From Phlyctochytrium arcticum (taxonomy: Eukaryota > Chytridiomycota > Chytridiomycetes > Chytridiales > Chytridiaceae): a stretch of DNA of 64,000 bases. Under the pieces are notes generated by a model. The model was not told the origin of the DNA. It was given only the letters and a program-made list of their open reading frames with translations, and ran no database searches. Each line of letters opens with the position of its first letter. Position 1 is the first letter of the stretch. Below, piece after piece: positions 11,116-21,657 of this stretch. Made by a program: the position numbers and the translations under genes. The stretch spans positions 806,001 through 870,000 of the forward strand of contig JAHLKI010000007.1 of NCBI GenBank assembly GCA_025602905.1, in the 5' to 3' direction.

Positions 11116-11843
11116 TGCTTGACCAGCTTTTGCGCTACTTTTTGCTTTCTAAAGAGTCTGACGGGGTATAACGATAATGGGACAGACGTTTATTTGTTTA
11201 TTGCCAGGGCAGAGTTTGCATCTCGTGTGTAACGATAAAAAGTTGCCTCCATTCGACTCCTCAAATTGTATGGTATCATTCCCGCATTTCAAACTAGCAC
11301 TTAAGATCGAGACAAGCAGATACTCGCCTAACCTCGGTTTCTGTAAAGGTATGTCCTTCTGCAAATTTCCGCTTTACTCGTACACTACACTCGGCACTCG
11401 CGCCTTCGCTGGTCCGTAAGACTCTCCATGCGCGAGAGATCAGCACCTACAAATCTGATGCCAAAACGGCTTTAATTGAGTTCAATTGAGTATGCGAATA
11501 ACAAATGGAAAAGTAAGATAATTCTGCCCTGAAAGATACCAAGACTAGAAGTTGCTGTCACTATTAGCCGTAGGACGTCGACGGGTCGTGGGAAAACTAC
11601 GGCGGCAAATGTCGACCAGGGCGCGCTTGGGTCCTTGGGACCATTGGCGGCATTTTCACCCTCAACTGATGTCTCATTCCTACGCCAGCTATAGTCAAGA
11701 TACATGCTAATGTCACTACATGATCCGCAAGTGGTTGGTCTCCAAGGCGGTTTCGGCCAACGCTCACGATGAATCATACCAAAGGCGTGTCAAAAGCCAA
11801 CCAGCCACGATCCTGCAACCAGTGCCTCCAAATGCTTTTGTGG
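11116..11843. other. Intergenic, tubby 3' end to CHO2 promoter
   Basis: Between the tubby-fusion stop (11844, minus) and the CHO2 start (11115, minus). It should hold the tubby 3' UTR and the CHO2 promoter. No conserved open frame, RNA gene or repeat noticed. Confidence 0.4.
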
Positions 11844-14525
11844 CTATGCATTATCATACGCATCAAACGTGCTCAGGGCAACCGCAAACGCTTCCAGGGG
11901 AGTCATTGGCCATCGCACGTCCAGTGTAAAGTAGTCTGCCCCACAGCGACCAAATTGCATAGTGACAAAGTTGTCTGATACGTAGTGAAGATGAGTGACT
12001 GGTCTTTGTGGAATCAAAACAAGAATGCGTACCATTATCAGATCCTATCAGCTGGAAGTTCTTGATTGAAGGCTGCGTAACACGTCCACCAAAGTTGAGG
12101 CAATGAGATTGCGTTACATCGTTCCAGCGAGGAGGCTTGTTGCGCATGAAGAACAGCTTATTTGTGTTCTGCGTTTTGATGTCGGCCATGATATCCGTTG
12201 AGTTCTCATCCTACATTCGCAAAAGATGAGAAACTACCCCTTGGCTGTGTTTTTGCAAGAGAATCATTACCGAAAGTTCCTCGATGTGAGTGGCAGGAAT
12301 GACAATCGACATTTCTCGAGGAAGTACCGTCTTACTCTGGGAGGAGGATACACACTGTCAGAATCTTCATACCCCATACTCAACGGAAGCGACACGACTC
12401 ACATAACTGACGCAAGCCAGCTCGCGTAAACCTTTATTTGAAGCACGGGGGTTATATGATCGGGCATCCAAAAGAAGGAAATTCGTCCTTTGGAAGTTTG
12501 CTCTATTGGTCCGATTGAGACTTAGGGAATTGTTATGCCAACAATGATCCGACTCACTTTAATTTGGCAATGTAATGCTTTGAATCCTTGCTCATATCCA
12601 CTTGACTTGTGGATATCACAAAGTTGACACTCTTAGACTTCTTTCGCTTTCGCGCAGCGAGAATGAAGCTGTCATCAGCCTGATTGTACAAGAAGAACGT
12701 AGGATGGGACTTGTCGAGAATATTCTTTTTCCGGTAGAGCTTACAACGAAGGATGTGGTCTTTCGTGACGCGGCTGCGAAGGATTGGTGAGAGTCTGATT
12801 TTGAATAGGACGAGCGGGTAACTTACAAGAATGGTCGGACTTGTGTCATGATGGGATTCGTCGCTGATCCAATCGCATCTGCGTTGAATTTGGAGTTGGC
12901 AGGGGTCAACTGCGTAATGGCCATGGGCGAGATCGTTTCACGGTTGTCCCCTTCGTTGTCGTCATCATCGTTGATGTCTTGCACCTCGCTCTGATGTTGC
13001 CCCTTCCTTGGCTTGAGATTCTGTGCTGGTGGTTGAGGGAGGGGAACACCTTTGGTAATAGAGGTGCGTTTGGGTGGAACTGGTGTCGTCGAACTGACTG
13101 GCGACGCTGCCGAGATTCTTTGCCCAAACGCGTGTACGGGTGTGTCAGAAGTAGCTTCTATCTCCTCGATATCATCGTTGACCTCTATTGAACGGGTTTG
13201 AATCGGGCTTAGGACGCGGGTAACCGGTGTAGACAGTGTCATGGGTGAAAGTGGTGGAGGGGCATCCGTTGTCGGGGCATAGGCACTATGTGGGGACTGA
13301 GTTGATTGCTGTTGCTGGACAGTTATGGAAGTCACGATAGGAGGCGGGCGGATACCTCCATCTGCAGGCGATTGGGGCCGAAGCTTCATGTTTCTCAGAG
13401 CCTCGGCAGCTGTCACTGTACCGGGAGGTGGCGTTGCAGATGCAGTGATCTCTTCAATCTCTTTGCGTCGGTTCATAAAGTCCATGAATTCGGATGCCTC
13501 TGGATTATCATCAAATGCCTCCATCTTATCAATGGTAGTAGATGCTGAACCTTCGCCGATCGTGGCGCGACGCTCACCACCAGCTGTGCCGGGCCGGGAA
13601 ACTGGTTGACTTGGTGGTGTAGAGGAGAATGTGGCCGTTGATATCGGGCCTACAGCGACCGTGTTTCGACGCAGATTGAAATTGTTAGGCAGTGCAGCAT
13701 TCGCACCCCATGGGCGAGATTCACCAGAGCCGAGGTTCCCAGATGCACCTTGAGAACTGTCATTGGGATTGCCTTTGTTCTCGTCAGACCCGGCGGTGGC
13801 GGCGGCCGTAATGGCAGATTTGTCGAGAAATGTCGCCTTGACGCCCGAAGACCGAATAGGTGGTATGTCTTCGTCCATATCTTCCACTTGCATGTCGTTC
13901 TCTTTAGCATCGTTCCTGGGATCGGATACACTGTCAGCTGCTTGTGCCCGCGGCGCAGTAGTCTTGCGTACAGCAGCTCTAGCCACCTTGCGAGCCGCTG
14001 CGGGAGGTTTGGGCTTGGAGGTAGCGGGTACAGTCGGTGTCTCATATGCGGCGTCCTCATTGGTGTCCGGTGGAGATCCTTCGCGCGCAGCAGCTACGGC
14101 CTGAGACTTTGACGGTCGAGTTTTAACCGAGGCTTTTGGCGCCTTGGTCGCTGGGGCAGTCGGTGCCGATGCAGCCCCACTGTCAACAGATGATTTGAGC
14201 TTCATATACGACTTGTATCGTCTCGCTAAACCAACACTGTCAATTTGACCATGGCATGATTTGCAAAGCTCAAACATACCAATCTCTTTGTTGGCAGTAA
14301 TGTCTTGCTTCTCGGGCTTCCGACCCTCACGCTCGGCAAAGGACCGCTCCCATTCCTTCAACTCTTTCTTCATTTGCCGCATTTGAGTTTCAAGGTCGGC
14401 AAGTTCGGCTTCGGAAGTCGAAGTCACCGACAAGTGAATAGGAGCAGCTAATAAGCACTTTTGTTAGTTTGTTGCTATTGGAGACTGGAAATTGCTTGAA
14501 AACACATACCAACGTCGACTGGCAT
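11844..14525 (-). CDS. Sld2/Drc1-like N-terminal domain fused to tubby C-terminal domain (8 exons)
   Basis: Eight exons (14525-14510, 14447-14280, 14225-12827, 12794-12558, 12502-12403, 12354-12271, 12210-12033, 11974-11844) join in phase to 770 aa. The N-terminus carries [21 protein letters not shown]...[11 protein letters not shown], matching the start of Sld2/Drc1/RecQL4-type replication proteins. A long Pro/Ser/Thr-rich, low-complexity middle follows. The last ~250 aa are a tubby domain: [61 protein letters not shown], and the end [12 protein letters not shown]. Tubby domains bind phosphoinositides; Sld2 acts in origin firing. One continuous 1.4-kb exon links the two parts, which argues against two genes. 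The 54-nt intron at 14226-14279 is a multiple of three and could be missed. Function of the combination is unknown. Confidence 0.85.
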
Positions 14526-15149
14526 GGCTAATGAAGAAAAAAAGTTTGGGTAACGGGAGGTGACTATGTACTATGCTAGCAGACGGTGGTCGTTGCTGAA
14601 ATTTATTGAAGGGTAAAAACTTGGGCGGGAACTCGAGAAGATCGCTTACGTCAGCTGAAACGCGCTCGTTCCCAGCGCCCATTCGAGCACATAAAACTTG
14701 TTTGCGAGCGTCTAGAAGACAAACCCCGACCATACATGGAGGGTCAGGTCAAAGAAGGTGGCCGAAGAGACCATTATGGGACATTTATGTACAGGAGCAG
14801 CAAGGAAATCGCCGCAACAATTCATTCGGGTCGACCGAAGGGCCGCAAACAGATACCATTTCGGATGTGATTGGAAATCAGATTGACGACTTTATCGTAT
14901 GGTTAGCATGATGTTCATGCTTTGGACACGTTGGGCGCCAAATCAATGCTGGCATCCGCCACATTAGTGGGAAGGGCGATTGCTGAGGCTCGTTCTGGAG
15001 TTGGAGGAATAGCAAATCAGGAACCAAATTCGTGACAGGAGTAAGTGTGAATATTCTTACTATCGGTTGCATTAGGTGAAATACATAATATGGCTAAATT
15101 ACTATATGAGTGGCTGCTATATGGGTGTCTCAATAAATAACTATGTATT
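14526..15149. other. Intergenic; possible short plus-strand open frame
   Basis: Upstream of the tubby-fusion gene and downstream of the aminotransferase (minus). An open plus-strand frame (about 14606-14911) could splice from a GTATGG donor to a CATTAG acceptor near 14968, but no start, family or domain supports it. Treated as promoter and 3' flank. Confidence 0.3.
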
Positions 15150-16501
15150 CTAAACGACGAGTCCCTGCCAAGCACGAATCAAAACTTCAACTTGTTGAGG
15201 GTTGCGCACAGCGGCTCGGACACAAGTCTCGCATCCATATCCAGGTTTACCAGATCGAACAGGCACCCCCGCAAACTTTGCCCGAGCGACAGCCTCTTCT
15301 GCGATTTTCTGGCTTTTCATGTCGATCCAAACCCATGATAAGAAGGGCTTCCCTTCGATGCTCCAAGTGTTGTTGCTGATAGCGTTAAGACGCTCGACCA
15401 AGTGAGCTCGCCATTCCGTGGTTACGGTCCAAGTCTCGTCAAGGTATTCTTGTTCGGCACCGGACGTGACAACCTCTAGGAACTTGAGAGCGGGAAGATT
15501 GACGGACCATGGGACCTGCACCTTCTTCAGCTTTGTTGCGTGCTCGACTGTAGGGCACACAACGGAACCCAGGCGGAGACCGGTGCATGACCACAGTTTG
15601 GTCCATGAGTGCATAAGGAAAACGGCAATACCACGGGTGGCATACATTTCCTTCATCCAAGCACCTTGAGAAATGAGGGAATCAAATCGGTATTCGGGTG
15701 AATGCCAAGGCTGCATTGACTCATCTAAAGTTTGTTAGGATATCTCAATTATCAGGGGATGTAGCATAGTCGTCTTTACTTACCAACCATGACAACTGTA
15801 TTGTCAGCTGTAGTACGCTCGATATAGGCTTTAAGCTCCTCAATGGGCATGTAGTCACCGGTCGGGTTGTTTGGGTTAACAATGCAGGTCAGTGCTGCCG
15901 GCGTTGACTGGTCTGGACGAAGCACCTCACGGCCAAGGGCAATAGCAGATCGTTCGTATTCTTTGTACTACGGTTCGCGAATAAGTCCCGCGGATGACTG
16001 AAGAAACATTTGGTCTCTATGAAAAGCTTACTTGTATGTTCCATGGTCCGGGCTTCCATGGACCTTCTGGGGCGGCTCTAGTCACCAAATCAATCAACTC
16101 GGATGCTCCATTCCCAAGTAAAATTCGGCTGTGGACATCCTCAACATCTTCAGGCCACATGAAGGTGGCCAGGTGCGTCTTTGCTGGCTCTTGGTCAGCT
16201 GGAGGATAGTGATGACAGACATTGAGCTATGCTGGGTTGTCAGAGAGGGGGATCCAAAGCATAAACAAAGGCCATGCAAAAAGTTACATACAGCGTCCCG
16301 CGCAGCCTGCAATGCCTTTTCAGGGGTTCCGAGTCCGTTGGTAGTGACGCTAAAGTCCTCTACAAAGTTGTCCAAGAACTGCCACTCTTGCCCTCCATGA
16401 AATTGCTGGGTCTTTGTATCCCAGAGTTGTTTGACCTTGACGGCACCGTTGGCCTGGGGCGAGTGATCTTCGACCGGAGTATCAGGAATGGGAGCGAGCA
16501 T
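15150..16501 (-). CDS. PLP-dependent class I/II aminotransferase, HisC/CobD-like (4 exons)
   Basis: Fold-type I pyridoxal-phosphate enzyme. Exon 1 is 16501-16292; the next runs to about 16032; a third starts at 15967; the last ends at the stop at 15150. Motifs in order: LLGNGASELIDL (PLP phosphate region), CIVNPNNPTGDYMPIEEL (substrate/cofactor Asn), a DESMQPWH segment in the position of the PLP-pyridine Asp, and SWTKLWSCTGLRLG with the Schiff-base Lys. This pattern resembles histidinol-phosphate and threonine-phosphate aminotransferase relatives, but the true substrate cannot be read. No targeting signal obvious. Divergent from the Myb gene, 186 bp apart. Confidence 0.85.
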
Positions 16502-16687
16502 GGTCTATGTTTTCTATGTTCAACGCTAGCGTCTGTTGGGAAAATACTGGAAGGAGGGTTCAAAATTGCGGCCGAAAAGTCAAGCGTTTCGGATTGGGCA
16601 AGGACCCCAAAGATCGGGGCGCAGCTCGTGCTCTTTGCTCCGACGCTCCAGGAAATTTCCAACACGCTTTTTGAACATTTTGACACA
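16502..16687. promoter_or_regulatory. Divergent promoter, aminotransferase / Reb1-like gene
   Basis: A 186-bp gap between two divergent start codons (16501 minus, 16688 plus), so both promoters must lie here or inside the genes. No clear TATA box. An in-frame extension of the plus-strand gene upstream of 16688 exists but overlaps the aminotransferase exon antisense and is unlikely to be translated. Confidence 0.5.
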
Positions 16688-18706
16688 ATGTCTAAGCGGA
16701 AAGCTGCAGCAGAGGAAGGCTCCTCGAGCACGCAAAAGCCAGCGCGGGATGATGAGAATGCGGAGAGGAGGCTAAAGAAGCGAAAGTCTTCCGCGAAAGT
16801 AACCGATACGGGATCAGAGGAGACGGCGCAAGAGACCCCAAGGAAGAAGTCGAAAAAGTCAAAAAAGTCAAAAGAAAAGGAAGGGGGTTCAGGCTCGGTT
16901 GAAGTCGAAATTTCAGAGAAGAAAACCACGAAAAATAAGATTCCTACGGACTCTGCTGCAGAGGATGTGATACGCAAGTCGAAACGTTCGAAAGGAGTGG
17001 AAATTGGAGTGGACGAAGGGAGAAAGAAATCAAAGGTCTCAGCGAAAGCAAAGGAAGCTCATCTAGAGGAAGGGAAGGAGAAGTCGTCAAAGAAAGCAAA
17101 GGAAACCGAACTACAAGCGGGGGAGAACAGGTCATCAGAGAAAGGGGAGGAAACTCAACCAGAGGAAGGGAGGAAAGCAAAGAAGAGTCAACTAGAGGGG
17201 GAGAAGGAAGGATCCTCAAAGAAAGCAAAGGAAACTCAACTAGAGGCAGGGAAGAAGAAGTCCTCAAAGAAAACAAAGGAAACTCAACCAGAAACGGGGG
17301 AGAAGGAAGGGTCACTAGAGAATGCCACGGAAAATGAGCATGAGGAGGTGGTGAAGAAGTCGAAATCTTCAAAGAAGGCAAAGAAATCGCAACCCGACCA
17401 ACTCCCTAGTGATGTGATCTTGTCCAAGTTGTCGCGCAAGGAAAAAGAGTCAAGTGGACTGCCAAATCTAGTGGCAAATTACATGCGACCCCTTCCTGCG
17501 AATGTGGAAGAGTTTCTTGCGATGCGTCGCCGTGCGCTCAATGCCCCAGATCCGGAAAATGATGATCGTCCCCCTTCCATAATGCATATTCATAAAACCA
17601 ATTACAACAAATTCCGCTCATATCTACCCACCTATTGCCAAGGCCAGTTTGCCACCCAAGAGCGTGAAGCGGTCCATCTTGCCATCACACATTACCTAAA
17701 TGAACACGATATACCCAAAGACGACTTGCCTCTGTTGGTCAGGCGACTTACAAAGATTGACGGAATGGTGAACCCGTACAGCGACAGCAAGTATGCAAGA
17801 TGGCTGACGCAAGTGTTGCGGGATTCACGTATCAATCGCAACTTGGATCAGATAACTAAATATATCAAGCGTGCGTATATTACACCACAAGCCGGAATAC
17901 CCCAGTTTAGGGCCAATGGAACATTTGAGTGGACCGAGGAAAACGATGCCAGTCTTCGCGATATGGTGGCAAAGGGTTGGAAGTGGGCAGATATGGACCG
18001 GGCCTTTGGACTTGCCGATAATAGCTCTCGTTTTCGCTATCGGAATCATCTGGACCGGGGCAATAACGCGGCATTAGGCACACGATGGTCAAAGAAGCTG
18101 GAAAAGTCGCTGGTGGCTGCTGTCAAATTTGTGATGCGACGGGATGGACTCAAGCAGCATCAGGACATAAATGATTGGAAAACGGTTGCTACCTTTGTTG
18201 AAGACAAATCCGCCGATGAATGTAAGCAGCATTGGAACGAAAACGGGAACACGCTCTGGGAGACGAGGAAGAAAAGGTCGTCGCCTTCATGGACGTTGGA
18301 AGATGACAGAAAACTTTTGACGCGTATGCAAGAGTTGTATGGAGGGGCAGTGAATGAGGGCGATATTATCTGGGAAAGTTTGCGACTTCCCGAATGGGGA
18401 TCATGGCAATCGACCAAGTTTACGCAGCAGTGGAAGAAAGCTCGCGAACGTGTCAGCAATTATGAACAGTATACCTTTGGCGAGGCCATCAAACTGGCAC
18501 TGAAGGCTCTCCTTGTGGGCGACTTCAAGTCGGAGGCAATTGCCGTGGATAGTGACGAAGACGACGCGAACCAGGACAAGTCTAGCGAAGATACCGAGGA
18601 GAGTGACGAGGAAGACACGACATCGACAAGTTCACCTTCTACATCTCCCGTATTGAAGGCAGAGCCCCCAACACAAACGCCAGAGGTTTACGATTTTGCT
18701 CTTTAG
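16688..18706 (+). CDS. Reb1/TTF1-like Myb DNA-binding protein, intronless
   Basis: Probable nuclear DNA-binding protein, 672 aa, single exon. The first ~220 residues are extremely Lys/Ser/Glu rich, with imperfect repeats built on SSKKAKETQLEAGK. The C-terminal half has Myb/SANT-like helices: EWTEENDASLRDMVAKGWKW, then ALGTRWSKKLEKSLVAAV...DINDWKTVATFV...QHWNEN, then SWTLEDDRKLLTRMQELYGG...EWGSWQSTKFTQQW. This tandem arrangement is like Reb1/TTF-I, which bind rDNA terminators and promoters. The tail is acidic (DSDEDD, SDEEDT). The start is placed at MSKRKAAAEE because the longer frame overlaps the neighbour's coding exon. The exact target is inference. Confidence 0.75.
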   Translation: MSKRKAAAEEGSSSTQKPARDDENAERRLKKRKSSAKVTDTGSEETAQETPRKKSKKSKKSKEKEGGSGSVEVEISEKKTTKNKIPTDSAAEDVIRKSKRSKGVEIGVDEGRKKSKVSAKAKEAHLEEGKEKSSKKAKETELQAGENRSSEKGEETQPEEGRKAKKSQLEGEKEGSSKKAKETQLEAGKKKSSKKTKETQPETGEKEGSLENATENEHEEVVKKSKSSKKAKKSQPDQLPSDVILSKLSRKEKESSGLPNLVANYMRPLPANVEEFLAMRRRALNAPDPENDDRPPSIMHIHKTNYNKFRSYLPTYCQGQFATQEREAVHLAITHYLNEHDIPKDDLPLLVRRLTKIDGMVNPYSDSKYARWLTQVLRDSRINRNLDQITKYIKRAYITPQAGIPQFRANGTFEWTEENDASLRDMVAKGWKWADMDRAFGLADNSSRFRYRNHLDRGNNAALGTRWSKKLEKSLVAAVKFVMRRDGLKQHQDINDWKTVATFVEDKSADECKQHWNENGNTLWETRKKRSSPSWTLEDDRKLLTRMQELYGGAVNEGDIIWESLRLPEWGSWQSTKFTQQWKKARERVSNYEQYTFGEAIKLALKALLVGDFKSEAIAVDSDEDDANQDKSSEDTEESDEEDTTSTSSPSTSPVLKAEPPTQTPEVYDFAL

Positions 18707-18974
18707 TGCCGACATGTACACTTTTAACATATTCATACACCATCGTCTACTTTGTCATTGTGAACGATGTATTTAAATAATCGAATAACGGCGAAAGTAG
18801 CCTTCCCAACGTCGTGGGAGTTTCACACATACCCCGTTTGGTCGGCTGCCGCGCTGCGCCTCATCTGCGAAACGTCAGAACCTGAGGATCGAATGGCAAA
18901 AATTTGAAAAGGCAGCAGCAGACACAGATCAGCTCGCAGAAACTACCTTTTTACCCCCACTGTTGAGCAGCAAG

Positions 18975-19339
18975 ATGGGCCAGGCCCCGTCGGGAATGGA
19001 GCCCATGACAACTTTTTGTCAAGTAGAGGCTTTAGCATCGCAAAAGTGTATGCAGCAGCACAATTATGACAGGTAGGTGGTCCCAGAATACAGTACCCAA
19101 GTTCTTTTCAGTAAGTCGTTGATATATCAATGTTGTCTTTAGAGAAGCTATGCGGTTACCCTGTCGTCAAAGTTTTCAAGATTACCGGGATTGTAAACAA
19201 CGATGGGTCAGATACTGTTTTTTAGTTCGAGTTGGCGGCCGATTTTCTAAATATTTTTCGTTGATAGCTTGAAATGAAGGGACAGTTTATACGGGATGCT
19301 AGGAAGGCAACTGCTACTGCTGATAAGCCAGTTTCATAG
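18975..19339 (+). CDS. COX23: COX23/CHCHD7-like twin CX9C protein (3 exons)
   Basis: Small mitochondrial intermembrane-space protein of the cytochrome-oxidase assembly class. Exons 18975-19072, 19143-19206 and 19268-19339 join in phase to 77 aa. Two perfect CX9C motifs: CQVEALASQKC and CRQSFQDYRDC, separated by MQQHNYDREAMRLP, followed by KQRW and a basic tail. The ASxKCM..NYDR...FQDYRDCK pattern is the COX23/CHCHD7 signature. The last intron uses a weaker GTCAGA donor; without splicing, translation ends 18 residues later with an unrelated tail. Too fragmented to appear as a long open frame. Confidence 0.8.
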
Positions 19340-19778
19340 TTGAAGGACCGGCAGTCGTCATTTCATCAAGAGTGGATAGCGCAAGATTGCATCAACACAC
19401 ATTTTCCCCAGAATCAACTGCAACGCGCATAGATGTCTTCAGGCATCCTCTAGACGAACACAAGCAGTTATATGGAGTGCATGCATAACATCCTGCCATT
19501 GGATTTACAAGGGTCGTATTATACCCCCGCGGAGGCAGAGCGCGCCGACCACATCAACTGCAAGCTTACAAACTCTACAGCACACCCTTTCAATGGCAAT
19601 ACCGTAGCTTTTCGGTAGTAGGAAAGGATAGATTAAAACTAAATTTTATATATAACAAACGTTTTTACATATGAACAACAACTGAGACGACAGCAATCCA
19701 GTGTCGGGGAAAGGGGTAGAGTATATGGGGTCTTTTTGTCGGATAAAGGTATAATGGATGGAAGAGGGATTCAAGTGA
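19340..19778. other. Intergenic, convergent 3' flanks
   Basis: Between the COX23 stop (plus) and the coiled-coil gene stop (minus). Holds two 3' UTRs; nothing else recognised. Confidence 0.4.
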
Positions 19779-21657
19779 CTACTCGGTGCTGACGCCGAGT
19801 AACTTGCGTTCGATACCAACTTGCATGCCGCGAGCAACAGAGGTGGCAAGGTTGACGACCGGGGTTGGCGTCACTTTGTTGATGATGGAGGTGGCAAAAT
19901 TAGCCAGGGATGAGATGGGGCGGGGTGTGCGTTCAATCACTTCATGCGTACAGAGTTCTACCGTGTTTTTGACGCGTAAATAGGCTTGACTTCGATGTTC
20001 GCGCAAGTCGGCAATCTGTGTTTGACGCGTGAGCCTCGAGTGGTATCAACAAAAATAAAGGAAAATGTAAACAAACCTCATTCTTGAGACCAGCAATGTC
20101 GATTTCCCAGCATCTCTGGCTGGTGCGCTCGATCCATTTTGTCCATTCCCATTCACGGTTCTTCTCTGCGGTCGTCCTGACGGCCAAGTGAGTAGACGGT
20201 TCTGCAATCATTAACGACGGCGGAGGCAAGCTCTCCATCAATAGAGTGTCATCCTCCCGGTTGACAGATAGAGATGCCATTTCGCGCTCAAAGCGTTCAA
20301 TTTCTCGAGCACGCAAATCTTCTAGTTGCTGTCGTGTCTCTTCAATGACAATTTGAAGACGAGAGTTTTCCTGCCGCAGCAGGTCCGCATTCTCGGCCCT
20401 ACTTTCTAGTTCTTCAGCATGTTTGCCCAACTCCTCAAGCTCGACGCGTTGCATCGACGAGCGACGCTCCACATCGCGATGACGGAGTAAGAGCTTTGCA
20501 TTGTCACCTTCGAGCTCGATGACGCGCTTATTGAGCTGCTCGATGATTTTGTCATCATTTTGCTCCAAATTGCGCGTATCTCGTCGGACTTCTGCGTGTT
20601 CACGCAACAGTCGGCGTTTATCATCTTCCAGCTCGGCGGCCGTCAGGGCGGTCGCTTGCAAATCATTGCGCAGCTGATCTAGGTCCCGTTCAAGATTCGA
20701 AACGGTCCGTGCGTGCGACGCCTCGGCGTCTCGAAGGTCCTGCAGGGTTGCTCTGAGCTGATCCTGTAAACCTGCATTGGTGCGTCGCAGGTTTGTCATG
20801 TTTTGGCGATGCATGCGTTCCGCATCGCGTAGATTGGCTTCCAACACATCTAGTTGTGCGCGGAGATCCGTGTTGGCGCGCTCCAGATTGTTGATGTACT
20901 CTATCGTGCCTATGGATCTCCTTCGAGGCACTCGTTGTGAGCCATCAGTTGAGGATGGTGACGATGAAGGATCAGATTCTGCGGATGTGAGGGAGTTCTT
21001 TGACCGGGATCTTGCTAAAGAGCGGTAAGCGGTACGGGGACTAGATCGGATGGCAGAGGAGGTGGTGGAAAGTTGTTGCAAGGAAACTTGCTGCTGGAGA
21101 GATTTATTACGTATCGCGAGCTCTTGATACTCTGTCAATAAAGAAGTGTTTGCAGCAACCAATTGTGATCCAATTTCAGCTGCGAGTGTCAAATCTATAG
21201 AAGCGATACCAGATATTTAAGGATCGTGATGCTCTCTTTTCCCCGGGAATGATGACCCACCTCGCTCTTTTTCTACGAGAGCATCGAGCGCATCTCTTAG
21301 TTTGCTTCGCAAATCTTCCTTTTCGAAAAGGTCGACCATTGCCATGGGGGCACTGTCAAAAATCAAAGCACTGCGACGTTTTGATGCTCGCGTCAAATGC
21401 CGCATAGACCGAACCTCGTCGGCAACAACATTTCCAATAGCTGCAACAAATATCGGGTTTAAACAAAAGACACTTCAAGGGAAAATCCGGCTCAGCAGCG
21501 CGGGATAAGACTTTAACTTACTTGTAACAACGTACTCTGTTTTTTCCGAGTCTGGTATTGATGGTGATGATAAAATGGGTGAAGGTGGTGGGGAGGAGGT
21601 ATTCAATTTGGTGGATATGGCCAAGGCTGACGGCGTAGCAAGACCCATGAGGCGCAA
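19779..21657 (-). CDS. Coiled-coil protein with CC1-box-like motif (possible dynein cargo adaptor)
   Basis: Exons 21657-21522, 21440-21261, 21194-20077 and 20015-19779 join in phase to 556 aa. Residues ~90-130 read LRDALDALVEKERDLTLAAEIGSQLVAANTSLL (given in part): AAEIG within a helix fits the AAxxG CC1 box of BICD/HAP1/TRAK-type dynein adaptors, and LAAEIG..L...N..L matches the HAP1-N pattern. A Ser/Arg-rich linker follows, then ~280 residues of near-continuous heptad coiled coil (about residues 200-400). The C-terminal ~75 residues are globular, with TPRPISSLANFATSIINKVTP. Homodimeric rod adaptor is inference; no cargo site is recognisable. The N-terminus is Pro/Ser rich. Alternatives include a spindle-pole or septal coiled-coil protein. 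Confidence 0.7.

Noticed and set aside
14606..15060. Possible small spliced plus-strand gene
   Set aside because: No clear start codon or domain; the proposed joins are not better than chance.
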